Source: Telmatospirillum siberiense (GTDB taxonomy: Bacteria > Pseudomonadota > Alphaproteobacteria > Rhodospirillales > Magnetospirillaceae). Taken from it: a DNA stretch of 64,000 bases. The translations under genes and the position numbers were made by a program. This document shows, piece by piece, positions 41,628 through 50,209 of this stretch. The stretch is from NCBI RefSeq assembly GCF_002845745.1, contig NZ_PIUM01000026.1, forward strand, positions 1 through 64,000, read 5' to 3'. Each line of letters opens with the position of its first letter. Position 1 is the stretch's first letter. The notes below the pieces were generated by a model. It was not told where the DNA came from. It searched no databases and was given only the letters and a program-made list of their open reading frames with translations.

Positions 41628-42754
41628 ATCTCTTCCTCCGCCAGGGTTGGATGCTCGTCTTTCGCCGGTTCGTGCTCGGCGATGTCGCTACGGCTGATCG
41701 CCGCGGTTTTGACCAGGGCATACAAGGGCAAGCCGATATTCAGGCCAAGGTCGGCATACGCCTGCTCGCTGATCTGCGCATGCAGCATACAGCCGAGATC
41801 GAGTCCGACATCGACCAACCCGCTCTCGTGACGCAGCGAGACGACGCGGGCGGGAAAGATGTTCTGCACGGAAAGGCCGGTGGGCCGGGTCAGGGACAGC
41901 ATTACATCGCCGGCGTCGATGCGCACACGCAATTTCCGGCCGGCCGGCGCGCTCAGCAGCGGCACCCGGATCACCCCGCCCGGAAAGCTCAGATGAGTGG
42001 TGCCATGCAACCGGTCGTGCTGCGTCACCATGGCGGTAACGATACTGGCCGGATCCCGCCTGCCGGAAACCTCGGCGAAGCCCGATCGGCCCATCACATC
42101 CTCGACCGTGCCGCTATCCTCAAGTTTGCCGTCATTCATCAGCAGCAGATGGTCGGCCAGACGCAAAACCTCGTCCACGGCATGGCTGACATAGAGAATG
42201 GGAACGCCGAACTGGCCCGGCAGCAAGGCGATGAAGGGAAGCAACTCGTCCTTGCGGGCGCCGTCCAGGGCGGCCAGGGGCTCGTCCATCAGCAACAGGC
42301 GCGGACTGCTCAGCAAGGCCCGGCCGATGGCCACCCTTTGCTTTTCGCCCCCCGACAACCTGCTGGGACGACGGTCGAGCAGCGCCCCGATTCCCAGAAC
42401 GTCGATCACCTGATCGAACTGAATGAAGCGCTCGGAGGCCGGCGTCCGTTCCATTCCGTAGGTGAGGTTTCCCCTGACGGTATAGTGGGGAAACAGCCGG
42501 CCTTCCTGGAAGACATACCCGACCCTGCGACGAGGCGGCGGCAGATCAATGCCCTTTTCGCCGTCAAACAGGACTCGTCCGTCGACCGCCACGCGGCCCT
42601 GGTCCGGCCGCACCAGACCGGCCACCATATTGATGACCGAGGTCTTCCCCGATCCCGACCGACCGAACAGGGCCGTGACTTTGGCGCCATCGCTTTGAAA
42701 CGCGAGATCGAGCTGGAAGTTACCGTGCTGTTTGCGTAATGCGATATCCAGCAT
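41624..42754 (-). CDS. modC: Molybdate ABC transporter ATPase ModC
   Basis: A 376-residue ABC ATPase. Walker A is GRSGSGKTSVI at about 33-43, the Q-loop is VGYVFQEGRLFPHY, the signature is LSGGEKQRVAIGRAL and the Walker B is LLLMDEPLAALD. The last 80 residues form a TOBE/Mop domain (GLSVQNIFPARVVSLRHESGLVDVGLDLG) that binds molybdate for transport control. It lies 3 bases after modB. The overall length is normal for ModC. Confidence 0.93.
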   Translation of the reverse strand: MLDIALRKQHGNFQLDLAFQSDGAKVTALFGRSGSGKTSVINMVAGLVRPDQGRVAVDGRVLFDGEKGIDLPPPRRRVGYVFQEGRLFPHYTVRGNLTYGMERTPASERFIQFDQVIDVLGIGALLDRRPSRLSGGEKQRVAIGRALLSSPRLLLMDEPLAALDGARKDELLPFIALLPGQFGVPILYVSHAVDEVLRLADHLLLMNDGKLEDSGTVEDVMGRSGFAEVSGRRDPASIVTAMVTQHDRLHGTTHLSFPGGVIRVPLLSAPAGRKLRVRIDAGDVMLSLTRPTGLSVQNIFPARVVSLRHESGLVDVGLDLGCMLHAQISEQAYADLGLNIGLPLYALVKTAAISRSDIAEHEPAKDEHPTLAEEEI

Positions 42755-42757
42755 CGG

Positions 42758-43450
42758 CTACCCTCTCATCCTGCGGTCGATGCGCCGCGCCAGAGCATCC
42801 GAGATGATCAGGGTGGCCAAGGCGATGAGAACGGAAATGACGCACAGGCGGAAAGCCGGAGCCTCGCCGCCCGGGATCTGCGTCAATCCATACAAGGCCA
42901 GCGGCAACGTCCGCGTCTCGCCGGGAATATTCGAAACGAAGGTGATGGTCGCCCCGAATTCGCTCAAGGAGCGGGCGAAGGCGAGGATCACGCCGGCCAA
43001 CACCCCCGGTAGCGACAGGGGCAGGGTGATCGTGAAAAAGACCCGCAGCGGTCCCGCCCCCAGGGTCGAGGCGGCGGATTCGACCCCGCGGTCGACATTT
43101 TCGAGAGACAGCCGGATGGCTCGGACCATCAGCGGGAAGGAAATCACGGCGGACGCCAGGGCCGCCCCCTTCCAGTTGAAGGCGAAGGAAACCCCCAGAA
43201 CCTGATAAAGCCAAGCCCCGATGAAGCCCTTGCGCCCGAACGCCACCAGCAGGGCGTACCCGACCACCACCGGCGGCAGCACGAGCGGCAGATGAATCAG
43301 ACCGTCGAAAAGGCTCTTACCGATGAACCGTCGCCGGGCCAGCAGCCAGGCACACAGGATGCCCAGCGGCAGGCTGGCGACGACGGCCCACAAGGATACC
43401 CAGAAACTTAGGGTCAAAGCCTCTTTTTCGAGGGGCGTCAGGGTAAACAC
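42758..43450 (-). CDS. modB: Molybdate ABC transporter permease ModB
   Basis: A 230-residue inner-membrane permease with five or six helices. It starts with LTPLEKEALTLSFWVSLWAVVASLPLG and carries the EAA-loop consensus ESAASTLGAGPLRVFFTITLPLSLPGVLAGVILAFARSLSEFGATITF, typical of ModB/CysT proteins. It follows modA by 13 bases and joins modC with 3 bases between, so modABC is one transcript. Confidence 0.93.
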   Translation of the reverse strand: MFTLTPLEKEALTLSFWVSLWAVVASLPLGILCAWLLARRRFIGKSLFDGLIHLPLVLPPVVVGYALLVAFGRKGFIGAWLYQVLGVSFAFNWKGAALASAVISFPLMVRAIRLSLENVDRGVESAASTLGAGPLRVFFTITLPLSLPGVLAGVILAFARSLSEFGATITFVSNIPGETRTLPLALYGLTQIPGGEAPAFRLCVISVLIALATLIISDALARRIDRRMRG

Positions 43451-43463
43451 GGGGGGCCGCGCC

Positions 43464-44237
43464 TTACTTCACGGCGAACCCGTATTTCTGGAAAATCGCC
43501 TTGGCCTCCGGCCCTTGGAGGAACGCCAGGAACGCCTTCGCGTCCGCCGTGTCCTTGTCCTTGATCAGGGCGGCGGGATAAACCACCGGCGGATGGCTGT
43601 CCTCGGGGAAGACACCAACCACCTTCACCTTGTCGGTCACCGCGGCGTCGGTGGCGTAAACGATACCCAAGGGGGTTTCGCCACGTTCGACGAAGGCCAG
43701 AGCGGCACGCACGGAATCGGCGGGAGCCAGTTTGCCCTGCACCGCGTCCCAGACGCCCAGTTTCTTAAGGGCTGCCTCGGTGTAGGCGCCGACCGGCACA
43801 TGGCTGGGATCGCCAACCGCCAGACGCCCCTCGCCCAGCAGCTTGGCGAGCGGGAAACCGGGGCCGATGTCGACTTTGACGGTGCTGTCCTTGGGCGCGA
43901 TCAGAACGACCCGGTTACCCAGCAGATTAAGCCGAGTGCCCGTGGCCAGCAGCCCCTTGTCCGCCAGATAGTCCATCCAGCGCTCATCGGCCGACAGGAA
44001 CAGATTGGCCGGAGCGCCATTTTCGATCTGCTTGGCGAGGGTGGAACTGGAGGCGTAGGAGGGCACGATTTCCTTGCCGCCCCCGGCCACGAAGGCCTTG
44101 CCGATCTCATTCAGCGCATCGGTGGCCGATGCCGCGGCGAAAACCGTGACCTGGGCATTGGCCGGAACACCGGCCAGAAAGGGAAGAATGACGGTAAACA
44201 AAACCGCGAGACCGCGGAACGTCTTCATCGAGCGCAT
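43464..44237 (-). CDS. modA: Molybdate-binding periplasmic protein ModA
   Basis: A 257-residue periplasmic solute-binding protein. A signal peptide (GLAVLFTVILPFLAGVPANAQ) is followed by VTVFAAASATDALNEIGKAF, with the Ser/Ala residues for oxyanion binding. SYASSSTLAKQIENGAPANLFLSADERWMDYL and LGIVYATDAAVTDKV are typical ModA segments. ATG 44237 follows AAGGA by five bases. It is the first gene of the modABC-nifX-like-modD group. Confidence 0.93.
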   Translation of the reverse strand: MRSMKTFRGLAVLFTVILPFLAGVPANAQVTVFAAASATDALNEIGKAFVAGGGKEIVPSYASSSTLAKQIENGAPANLFLSADERWMDYLADKGLLATGTRLNLLGNRVVLIAPKDSTVKVDIGPGFPLAKLLGEGRLAVGDPSHVPVGAYTEAALKKLGVWDAVQGKLAPADSVRAALAFVERGETPLGIVYATDAAVTDKVKVVGVFPEDSHPPVVYPAALIKDKDTADAKAFLAFLQGPEAKAIFQKYGFAVK

Positions 44238-44303
44238 GGCCGTCCTTTTTGCATCTCATGCCGGTGCCCACCCGCCCCCGCGAGGCGGCATCACGGTCCG
44301 ACC

Positions 44304-44333
44304 TATATTCCGTTGACTATAAGTAGGCGTCAA
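44304..44333 (-). promoter_or_regulatory. Candidate mod operon promoter with ModE-like imperfect palindrome
   Basis: On the minus strand TTGACG (44328-44333) and AATATA (44304-44309) are 18 bases apart, about 67 bases before modA. The same stretch, CCTATATTCCGTTGACTATAAGTAGG, is an imperfect inverted repeat of the ModE-box kind (TATA half-sites with a central gap). A repressor bound here would cover the promoter. The 297-base gap 44238-44534 also serves the divergent cox operon. Confidence 0.4.
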
Positions 44334-44534
44334 GAGGCGCCATTCCTGGACGAGCCCGCCCCCGCCTTTTTTACCCGCTCCACCCAACGTCCTATTGAAG
44401 ATCTTCGACGGCTCCCAATCTTTCGGGGTGAAAACGAGAATCGGCCGCAACTTCCGCAACGACATCCCGACGATCAGGCGCGATCGGGAGAAAGAGAGGG
44501 CGGGCTGCGGTAAATACGGTTGCAAGGGGGTCAC

Positions 44535-45353
44535 ATGTCCCGGATCGTTCCCGCAACTTCCGTTTTTTCGGCCGCGGCCACCCTTGCCTCGCCGGCTTTG
44601 GCCGATCAGCCCAAGGCCTGGGGAATCTGGATGCAGGAGGCGGCCTCGCCGACCATGCATCAGATCACCACGCTCAACACCACCATCACCGTCATCATCC
44701 TGTTCGTGCTCGCTTTCGTCTTCGTCCTGCTCGGCTATGTGGTGGTCCGTTTCCATGCCAGCCGCAACCCGACACCGGCGAAATGGGAACACAACACGCC
44801 CCTGGAAGTGGCCTGGACCCTGATCCCGGTGTTGATCCTGGTGGTCATCGCCTTTCCCTCGTTCCGGCTGCTTTACGCCATGGACCGGGCCAAGGATGCC
44901 GACATGACCCTGAAGGTCACCGGACATCAATGGTACTGGTCCTACGACTATCCGGACCAGAGCGTCTCCTTCGACGCCAACATGGTTCAGGAGGGCGACC
45001 TGAAACCCGGCGAACCCCGCCTGCTCGCCACCGACAACCACATCGTCCTGCCGGTCGATACGACGATCCGCATCCAGACAACGGCGGACGATGTGATCCA
45101 CAGCTGGTCGGTGCCGTCGCTGGGTGTGAAGATCGACGCCTTCCCGGGGCGCCTGAACGAAACCTGGGTGAAGATCGAGAGGCCGGGATTCTATTTCGGC
45201 CAATGCTCACAGCTCTGCGGCATCAATCACGGCTTCATGCCGATCGAAGTCGAAGCGGTCACCAAGGAACAATTCACCGCCTGGATCAAAAACCAGGGCA
45301 AGCGGACGTCTTCGGCGGATGGCCGGGACAGATTAGCCAACGCGGCCCAATGA
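44535..45353 (+). CDS. coxB: Cytochrome c oxidase subunit II
   Basis: A 272-residue subunit II of the aa3 oxidase. After a signal peptide come two membrane helices (about 45-70 and 85-107). The periplasmic CuA domain follows, with GHQWYWSYDYPD (cytochrome c docking Trp) and the CuA ligand loop CSQLCGINHGFMPIEVE. No cytochrome c domain is fused, so it is not caa3. A TTG at 44520 is in frame but the ATG at 44535, after AAGGGGG, is used. It accepts electrons from cytochrome c in the periplasm. It begins the coxB-coxA-ctaG-coxC group. Confidence 0.95.
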   Translation: MSRIVPATSVFSAAATLASPALADQPKAWGIWMQEAASPTMHQITTLNTTITVIILFVLAFVFVLLGYVVVRFHASRNPTPAKWEHNTPLEVAWTLIPVLILVVIAFPSFRLLYAMDRAKDADMTLKVTGHQWYWSYDYPDQSVSFDANMVQEGDLKPGEPRLLATDNHIVLPVDTTIRIQTTADDVIHSWSVPSLGVKIDAFPGRLNETWVKIERPGFYFGQCSQLCGINHGFMPIEVEAVTKEQFTAWIKNQGKRTSSADGRDRLANAAQ

Positions 45354-45364
45354 CAAGGATCTGA

Positions 45365-47038
<1,674 letters not shown>

Positions 47039-47042
47039 GGCG

Positions 47043-47615
47043 ATGAAGGGAACGGTGCGCACGGCTTTGATCTCAATCGCGGCCCTGGCCGCGATGACCG
47101 GCCTGGTCGCCGCCAGCGTGCCGCTCTATTCCCTGTTCTGCAAGGTGACCGGAGCCGGAGGCACGCCGCGCGTCGCCACCGGCCCCTCGCCCGCGCGGGG
47201 CGCGCAAATGATCGAAATACGCTTCGACGGCGCCGTCATGAAGGACATGCCCTGGCGCTTCCTCCCGGCGCAGAAAAGCATGAGCGTCCATCTGGGCGAG
47301 ACCAATCTGGCGGCCTTCACCGCGGAAAACCTGTCGCAGGACACGCTGACCGGCACCGCCGTCTTCAATGTGATGCCGGCCAAGGCCGGTCCCTACGTCG
47401 ACAAGATCCAGTGCTTCTGTTTTTCGGAACAGCGCCTCGGGCCCGGAGAAAAAGCCGAACTGCCGGTCTCGTTCTACATCGACCCGGCGATCGCGACCGA
47501 CCCCGATACCAGCGACGTCCATACCATCACGCTGTCCTACACCTTCTTCAAGGCACGGCAGCAACCGGCCGCGAAACGCGCCGCCGGCGGCCCCACCAGC
47601 GAGGGTAGATCATGA
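47043..47615 (+). CDS. ctaG: Cytochrome c oxidase assembly protein CtaG/Cox11
   Basis: A 190-residue copper chaperone with an N-terminal membrane anchor (SIAALAAMTGLVAASVPLYSL) followed by the conserved FCKVTGAGG. The periplasmic Ig-like domain carries the copper-binding IQCFCFSEQRLGPGE motif and VSFYIDP. It delivers copper to the CuB site of subunit I. ATGA overlap with coxC. Length is normal. Confidence 0.95.
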   Translation: MKGTVRTALISIAALAAMTGLVAASVPLYSLFCKVTGAGGTPRVATGPSPARGAQMIEIRFDGAVMKDMPWRFLPAQKSMSVHLGETNLAAFTAENLSQDTLTGTAVFNVMPAKAGPYVDKIQCFCFSEQRLGPGEKAELPVSFYIDPAIATDPDTSDVHTITLSYTFFKARQQPAAKRAAGGPTSEGRS

Positions 47616-48418
47616 GCGACGCCTCCGAAGCCGCCGCCCACGCGGCGCCCCATCCCTATCATCTGGTACCGCCCAGCCCATGGCCGGCGATGGGCGCGCT
47701 ATCGGCCTTCGTGCTCGCCTTCGGCGCCGTCCAATGGTGGCATGGCAGCACGCCGCTGATCCTCGTCGCCGGCTTCCTGCTGGTGCTGCTCACCATGTTC
47801 GTCTGGTGGCGCGACGTGATGAGGGAAGCCCAGATCGAAAAGGCCCACACCGGGGTCGTGCGCCACGGCCTGCGCCTCGGCATGGGATTGTTCATCGCCT
47901 CGGAGGTGATGTTCTTCGTCGCCTTCTTCTGGGCCTTCTTCAACGCCGGATTTCTGGTCAACCCCTCGGTCAAGCAATGGCCGCCGGCCAATATCGCGCC
48001 GCTGGAAACCTGGGGCATACCCTTTCTCAACACCTTGATCCTGCTGTCGTCGGGACTGGCGGTGAACTGGGCCCATCATGCGCTTCGCCAGGGAGACCGC
48101 AGCGGCCTGCGCCGCGGTCTGGCCCTGGCGGTCGGCCTCGGCCTCGTCTTCCTCAGCCTGCAGGCTTTCGAATATATCCACTCACCCTTCGGATTCCGCG
48201 AGGGGGTCTATCCCTCGATCTTCTATATGGCCACCGGGTTCCACGGCTTTCATGTCTTCGTCGGCGTCTGCTTCCTGTCGGTGAACTTCTTCCGGGCGCT
48301 GGCGGGCGACTTCACGCCGGAACAGCATGTGGGATTCGAAGCCGCGGCCTGGTACTGGCATTTCGTCGACGTGGTGTGGATCTTCCTTTTCGTCTGGGTC
48401 TATTGGTGGGGAAGCTGA
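47612..48418 (+). CDS. coxC: Cytochrome c oxidase subunit III
   Basis: A 268-residue seven-helix subunit III. The N-terminus HPYHLVPPSPWPAMGALSAF is diagnostic. Further tracts are MFVWWRDVMREAQIEKAHTGVV, GMGLFIASEVMFFVAFFWAFF, TGFHGFHVFVGVCFL and AWYWHFVDVVWIFLFVWVYWWGS. It stabilises the oxidase in the inner membrane. It ends the cox group, and two hairpins follow it. No surf1 gene follows. Confidence 0.95.
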   Translation: MSDASEAAAHAAPHPYHLVPPSPWPAMGALSAFVLAFGAVQWWHGSTPLILVAGFLLVLLTMFVWWRDVMREAQIEKAHTGVVRHGLRLGMGLFIASEVMFFVAFFWAFFNAGFLVNPSVKQWPPANIAPLETWGIPFLNTLILLSSGLAVNWAHHALRQGDRSGLRRGLALAVGLGLVFLSLQAFEYIHSPFGFREGVYPSIFYMATGFHGFHVFVGVCFLSVNFFRALAGDFTPEQHVGFEAAAWYWHFVDVVWIFLFVWVYWWGS

Positions 48419-48446
48419 AGGACTTTCGGTCGAACTCCGCCTCTTG

Positions 48447-48526
48447 GGGCCTGGGACGGAATCACCGAACCAGGCCCTCTAGCCCGAGCGGCGCCTCTCG
48501 CCCGCCGACAGCGGAGCGGAGGCGCC
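48447..48526 (+). terminator. Two hairpins after coxC
   Basis: GGGCCTGG (48447-48454) pairs with CCAGGCCC (48470-48477), followed by TCT. GGCGCCTC (48490-48497) pairs with GAGGCGCC (48519-48526), followed by CTTAG. Both stems are perfect 8-bp. They probably end the cox transcript before the iron-uptake genes, though T-tracts are weak. Confidence 0.5.
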
Positions 48527-48571
48527 CTTAGACATTCCCGGCAGTGACGGTTTCGACGCGGCATTTAATCT

Positions 48572-48586
48572 TGCGAATCATTCGCA
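48572..48586. promoter_or_regulatory. Fur-box-like 7-1-7 palindrome before fecI
   Basis: TGCGAATCATTCGCA is a perfect 7-1-7 inverted repeat 22 bases before the FecI start. It has the same architecture as the Fur box (TGATAATNATTATCA), differing at positions 3-4 and the mirror pair. A Fur-family or Irr/RirA-type iron regulator is the likely reader, giving iron-repressed expression of the operon. Confidence 0.55.
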
Positions 48587-48608
48587 TCTCGATTACGACT
48601 GACCGGCC

Positions 48609-49133
48609 ATGTCGAAACGCCGGGAAACATTATTGTCGAGCTTCGCCCAGCACAGGGAGGCGCTGTTGCGCTTCCTGGTGCGGAAACTTGGCAATGCGGC
48701 CCTGGCCGAGGATCTGGCACAGGAGACATGGCTGCGCGCCGCCAACGCCGATGGGCTGGCGGTCTTGGATAATCCGCGCCCCTATCTGTTCCGCATCGCC
48801 GCCAATCTGGCGCTCGACCACCAGCGCCATGTTGGATACGGCATCGAGGTCGAAGCGACTGAGGAGGTGGTAACGGCGGTGGCCGATCCCCGCCCGTCGC
48901 CCGAGGAGGCCACGCTTCAACGCGCCGAGTTCTGCCGTCTGATGGAGGTGGTGAATTCCCTGTCGCCACGTTGCCGGGAGGTGTTCATCCTGTGCCGCTT
49001 CGAGGGCATGACCCAGGCCGAGGTGGCCGGAAAATTGGGAATTTCCAGGGCCACCGTCGTCACCCATGTCGTCCATGCCCTGGCCGCCATCGAGCGAGCC
49101 ATGGGGCCGACACACCGCCGGGGAGAGGCGTGA
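48609..49133 (+). CDS. fecI: FecI-like ECF sigma factor
   Basis: A 174-residue ECF sigma factor of the iron-starvation class. Region 2 includes LAEDLAQETWLRAANAD and NPRPYLFRIAANLALDHQR. Region 4 has LSPRCREVFILCRFEGMTQAEVAGKLGISRATVVTHVVHALAAIE. It is released by FecR signalling to transcribe the receptor gene. It overlaps fecR by one base (TGATG). A Fur-box-like site stands in its promoter. Confidence 0.9.
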   Translation: MSKRRETLLSSFAQHREALLRFLVRKLGNAALAEDLAQETWLRAANADGLAVLDNPRPYLFRIAANLALDHQRHVGYGIEVEATEEVVTAVADPRPSPEEATLQRAEFCRLMEVVNSLSPRCREVFILCRFEGMTQAEVAGKLGISRATVVTHVVHALAAIERAMGPTHRRGEA

Positions 49134-50095
49134 TGACGGTTGAGCGCGACGGACGGGTGGACGCCACGATGATGGAAGAAGCCTTGCGCTGGTGCGTGGT
49201 GCTCCACGACGGCGACGCGACGGAGATCGACCATCGGGATTTCACCGGCTGGCTTGCCGAAGGACCGGCCCATGAGGAGGCCTGGTGCCGGGCTCAGGCA
49301 ACCTGGGCCTATGCCGCCCGGGCGGAACCGGCATTCCGGAGGACCGAGGAACCGGGGCGATCCTCCCCCGCGCATCGCCCAACCCGGTGGCAGGGCTGGG
49401 CCCTGGCCGCCTCGGTCACGCTGCTGGTCTGTACCGGGGTCGTGGCCGGACGGCCGGATCTCTTGGCGGACCAACGGACAGCTGCGGGAGAGCGCCGGAC
49501 CGTCACCCTGGAGGACGGCTCGACGGTGGAGATGGGCAGTTCCTCCGCGCTGTCCACCGTCATGGACGGACAGACGCGCCGGATCCTCCTGTATCGCGGC
49601 GAAGCCTTCTTCACCGTCGCCCCCGATGCCGCCCGCCCCTTCGACGTCGAGGCGGCGGGCGGCCGCAGCCGAGCCTTGGGAACGGCGTTCGACGTGAAAG
49701 CGAATGACGGCGCGGTTACCGTCACGGTCGCCGAACATGCCGTCGCCGTTTCCGTGCCGGGCCGGAGCGAGATCACGGTGCACCAAGGACAGCAGGTCCG
49801 TTATGGATCCGAGGGACTGGACGAAGTTGGTCCAGCCGATTTGCGCCAAACCCAGGCATGGCAGCGCGACCGCCTGATCTTCCAGGAGGCGCCGCTGGCC
49901 CAGGTGGTGGCGGAACTGAGCCGTTGTCGCGGCGGCATGATCGTCATCACCGACCGAAAGCTGGCCGCCCTTCCGGTCACGGCGGTTTTCGATACCACCC
50001 GGGTCGGCGAGGCCTTGCAGACCATGGCCAGCACCCTGCCGGTACGGCTCACCGATCTGGGAGGCATGCTGACGCTGATCCGCCCCGCCGACTGA
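49133..50095 (+). CDS. fecR: FecR-like transmembrane sigma regulator
   Basis: A 320-residue regulator. The N-terminal cytoplasmic region (about 1-85) has the usual EEALRWCVVLHDGDATEIDHRDFTGWLAEGPAHEEAW pattern. A membrane helix at about 88-106 (GWALAASVTLLVCTGVVAG) follows. The periplasmic FecR domain includes RTVTLEDGSTVEMGSSSALS, LYRGEAFFTVAPDAARPF and GTAFDVKAND, and a C-terminal STN-like end LVFQEAPLA-type contacts the receptor. It senses the loaded receptor through the N-terminal plug extension of the FecA-like protein and controls FecI. Confidence 0.9.
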   Translation: MTVERDGRVDATMMEEALRWCVVLHDGDATEIDHRDFTGWLAEGPAHEEAWCRAQATWAYAARAEPAFRRTEEPGRSSPAHRPTRWQGWALAASVTLLVCTGVVAGRPDLLADQRTAAGERRTVTLEDGSTVEMGSSSALSTVMDGQTRRILLYRGEAFFTVAPDAARPFDVEAAGGRSRALGTAFDVKANDGAVTVTVAEHAVAVSVPGRSEITVHQGQQVRYGSEGLDEVGPADLRQTQAWQRDRLIFQEAPLAQVVAELSRCRGGMIVITDRKLAALPVTAVFDTTRVGEALQTMASTLPVRLTDLGGMLTLIRPAD

Positions 50096-50209
50096 TCCAT
50101 TCAACTTTTTTCGATTTCCCCATCCCACTGCTTTCAATCTCAGCCGTTTTAAGGTTATGAGATGCGATCGCGTCTCATTCTTAATTTACTCATGGACGTG
50201 GAGTGTGGG

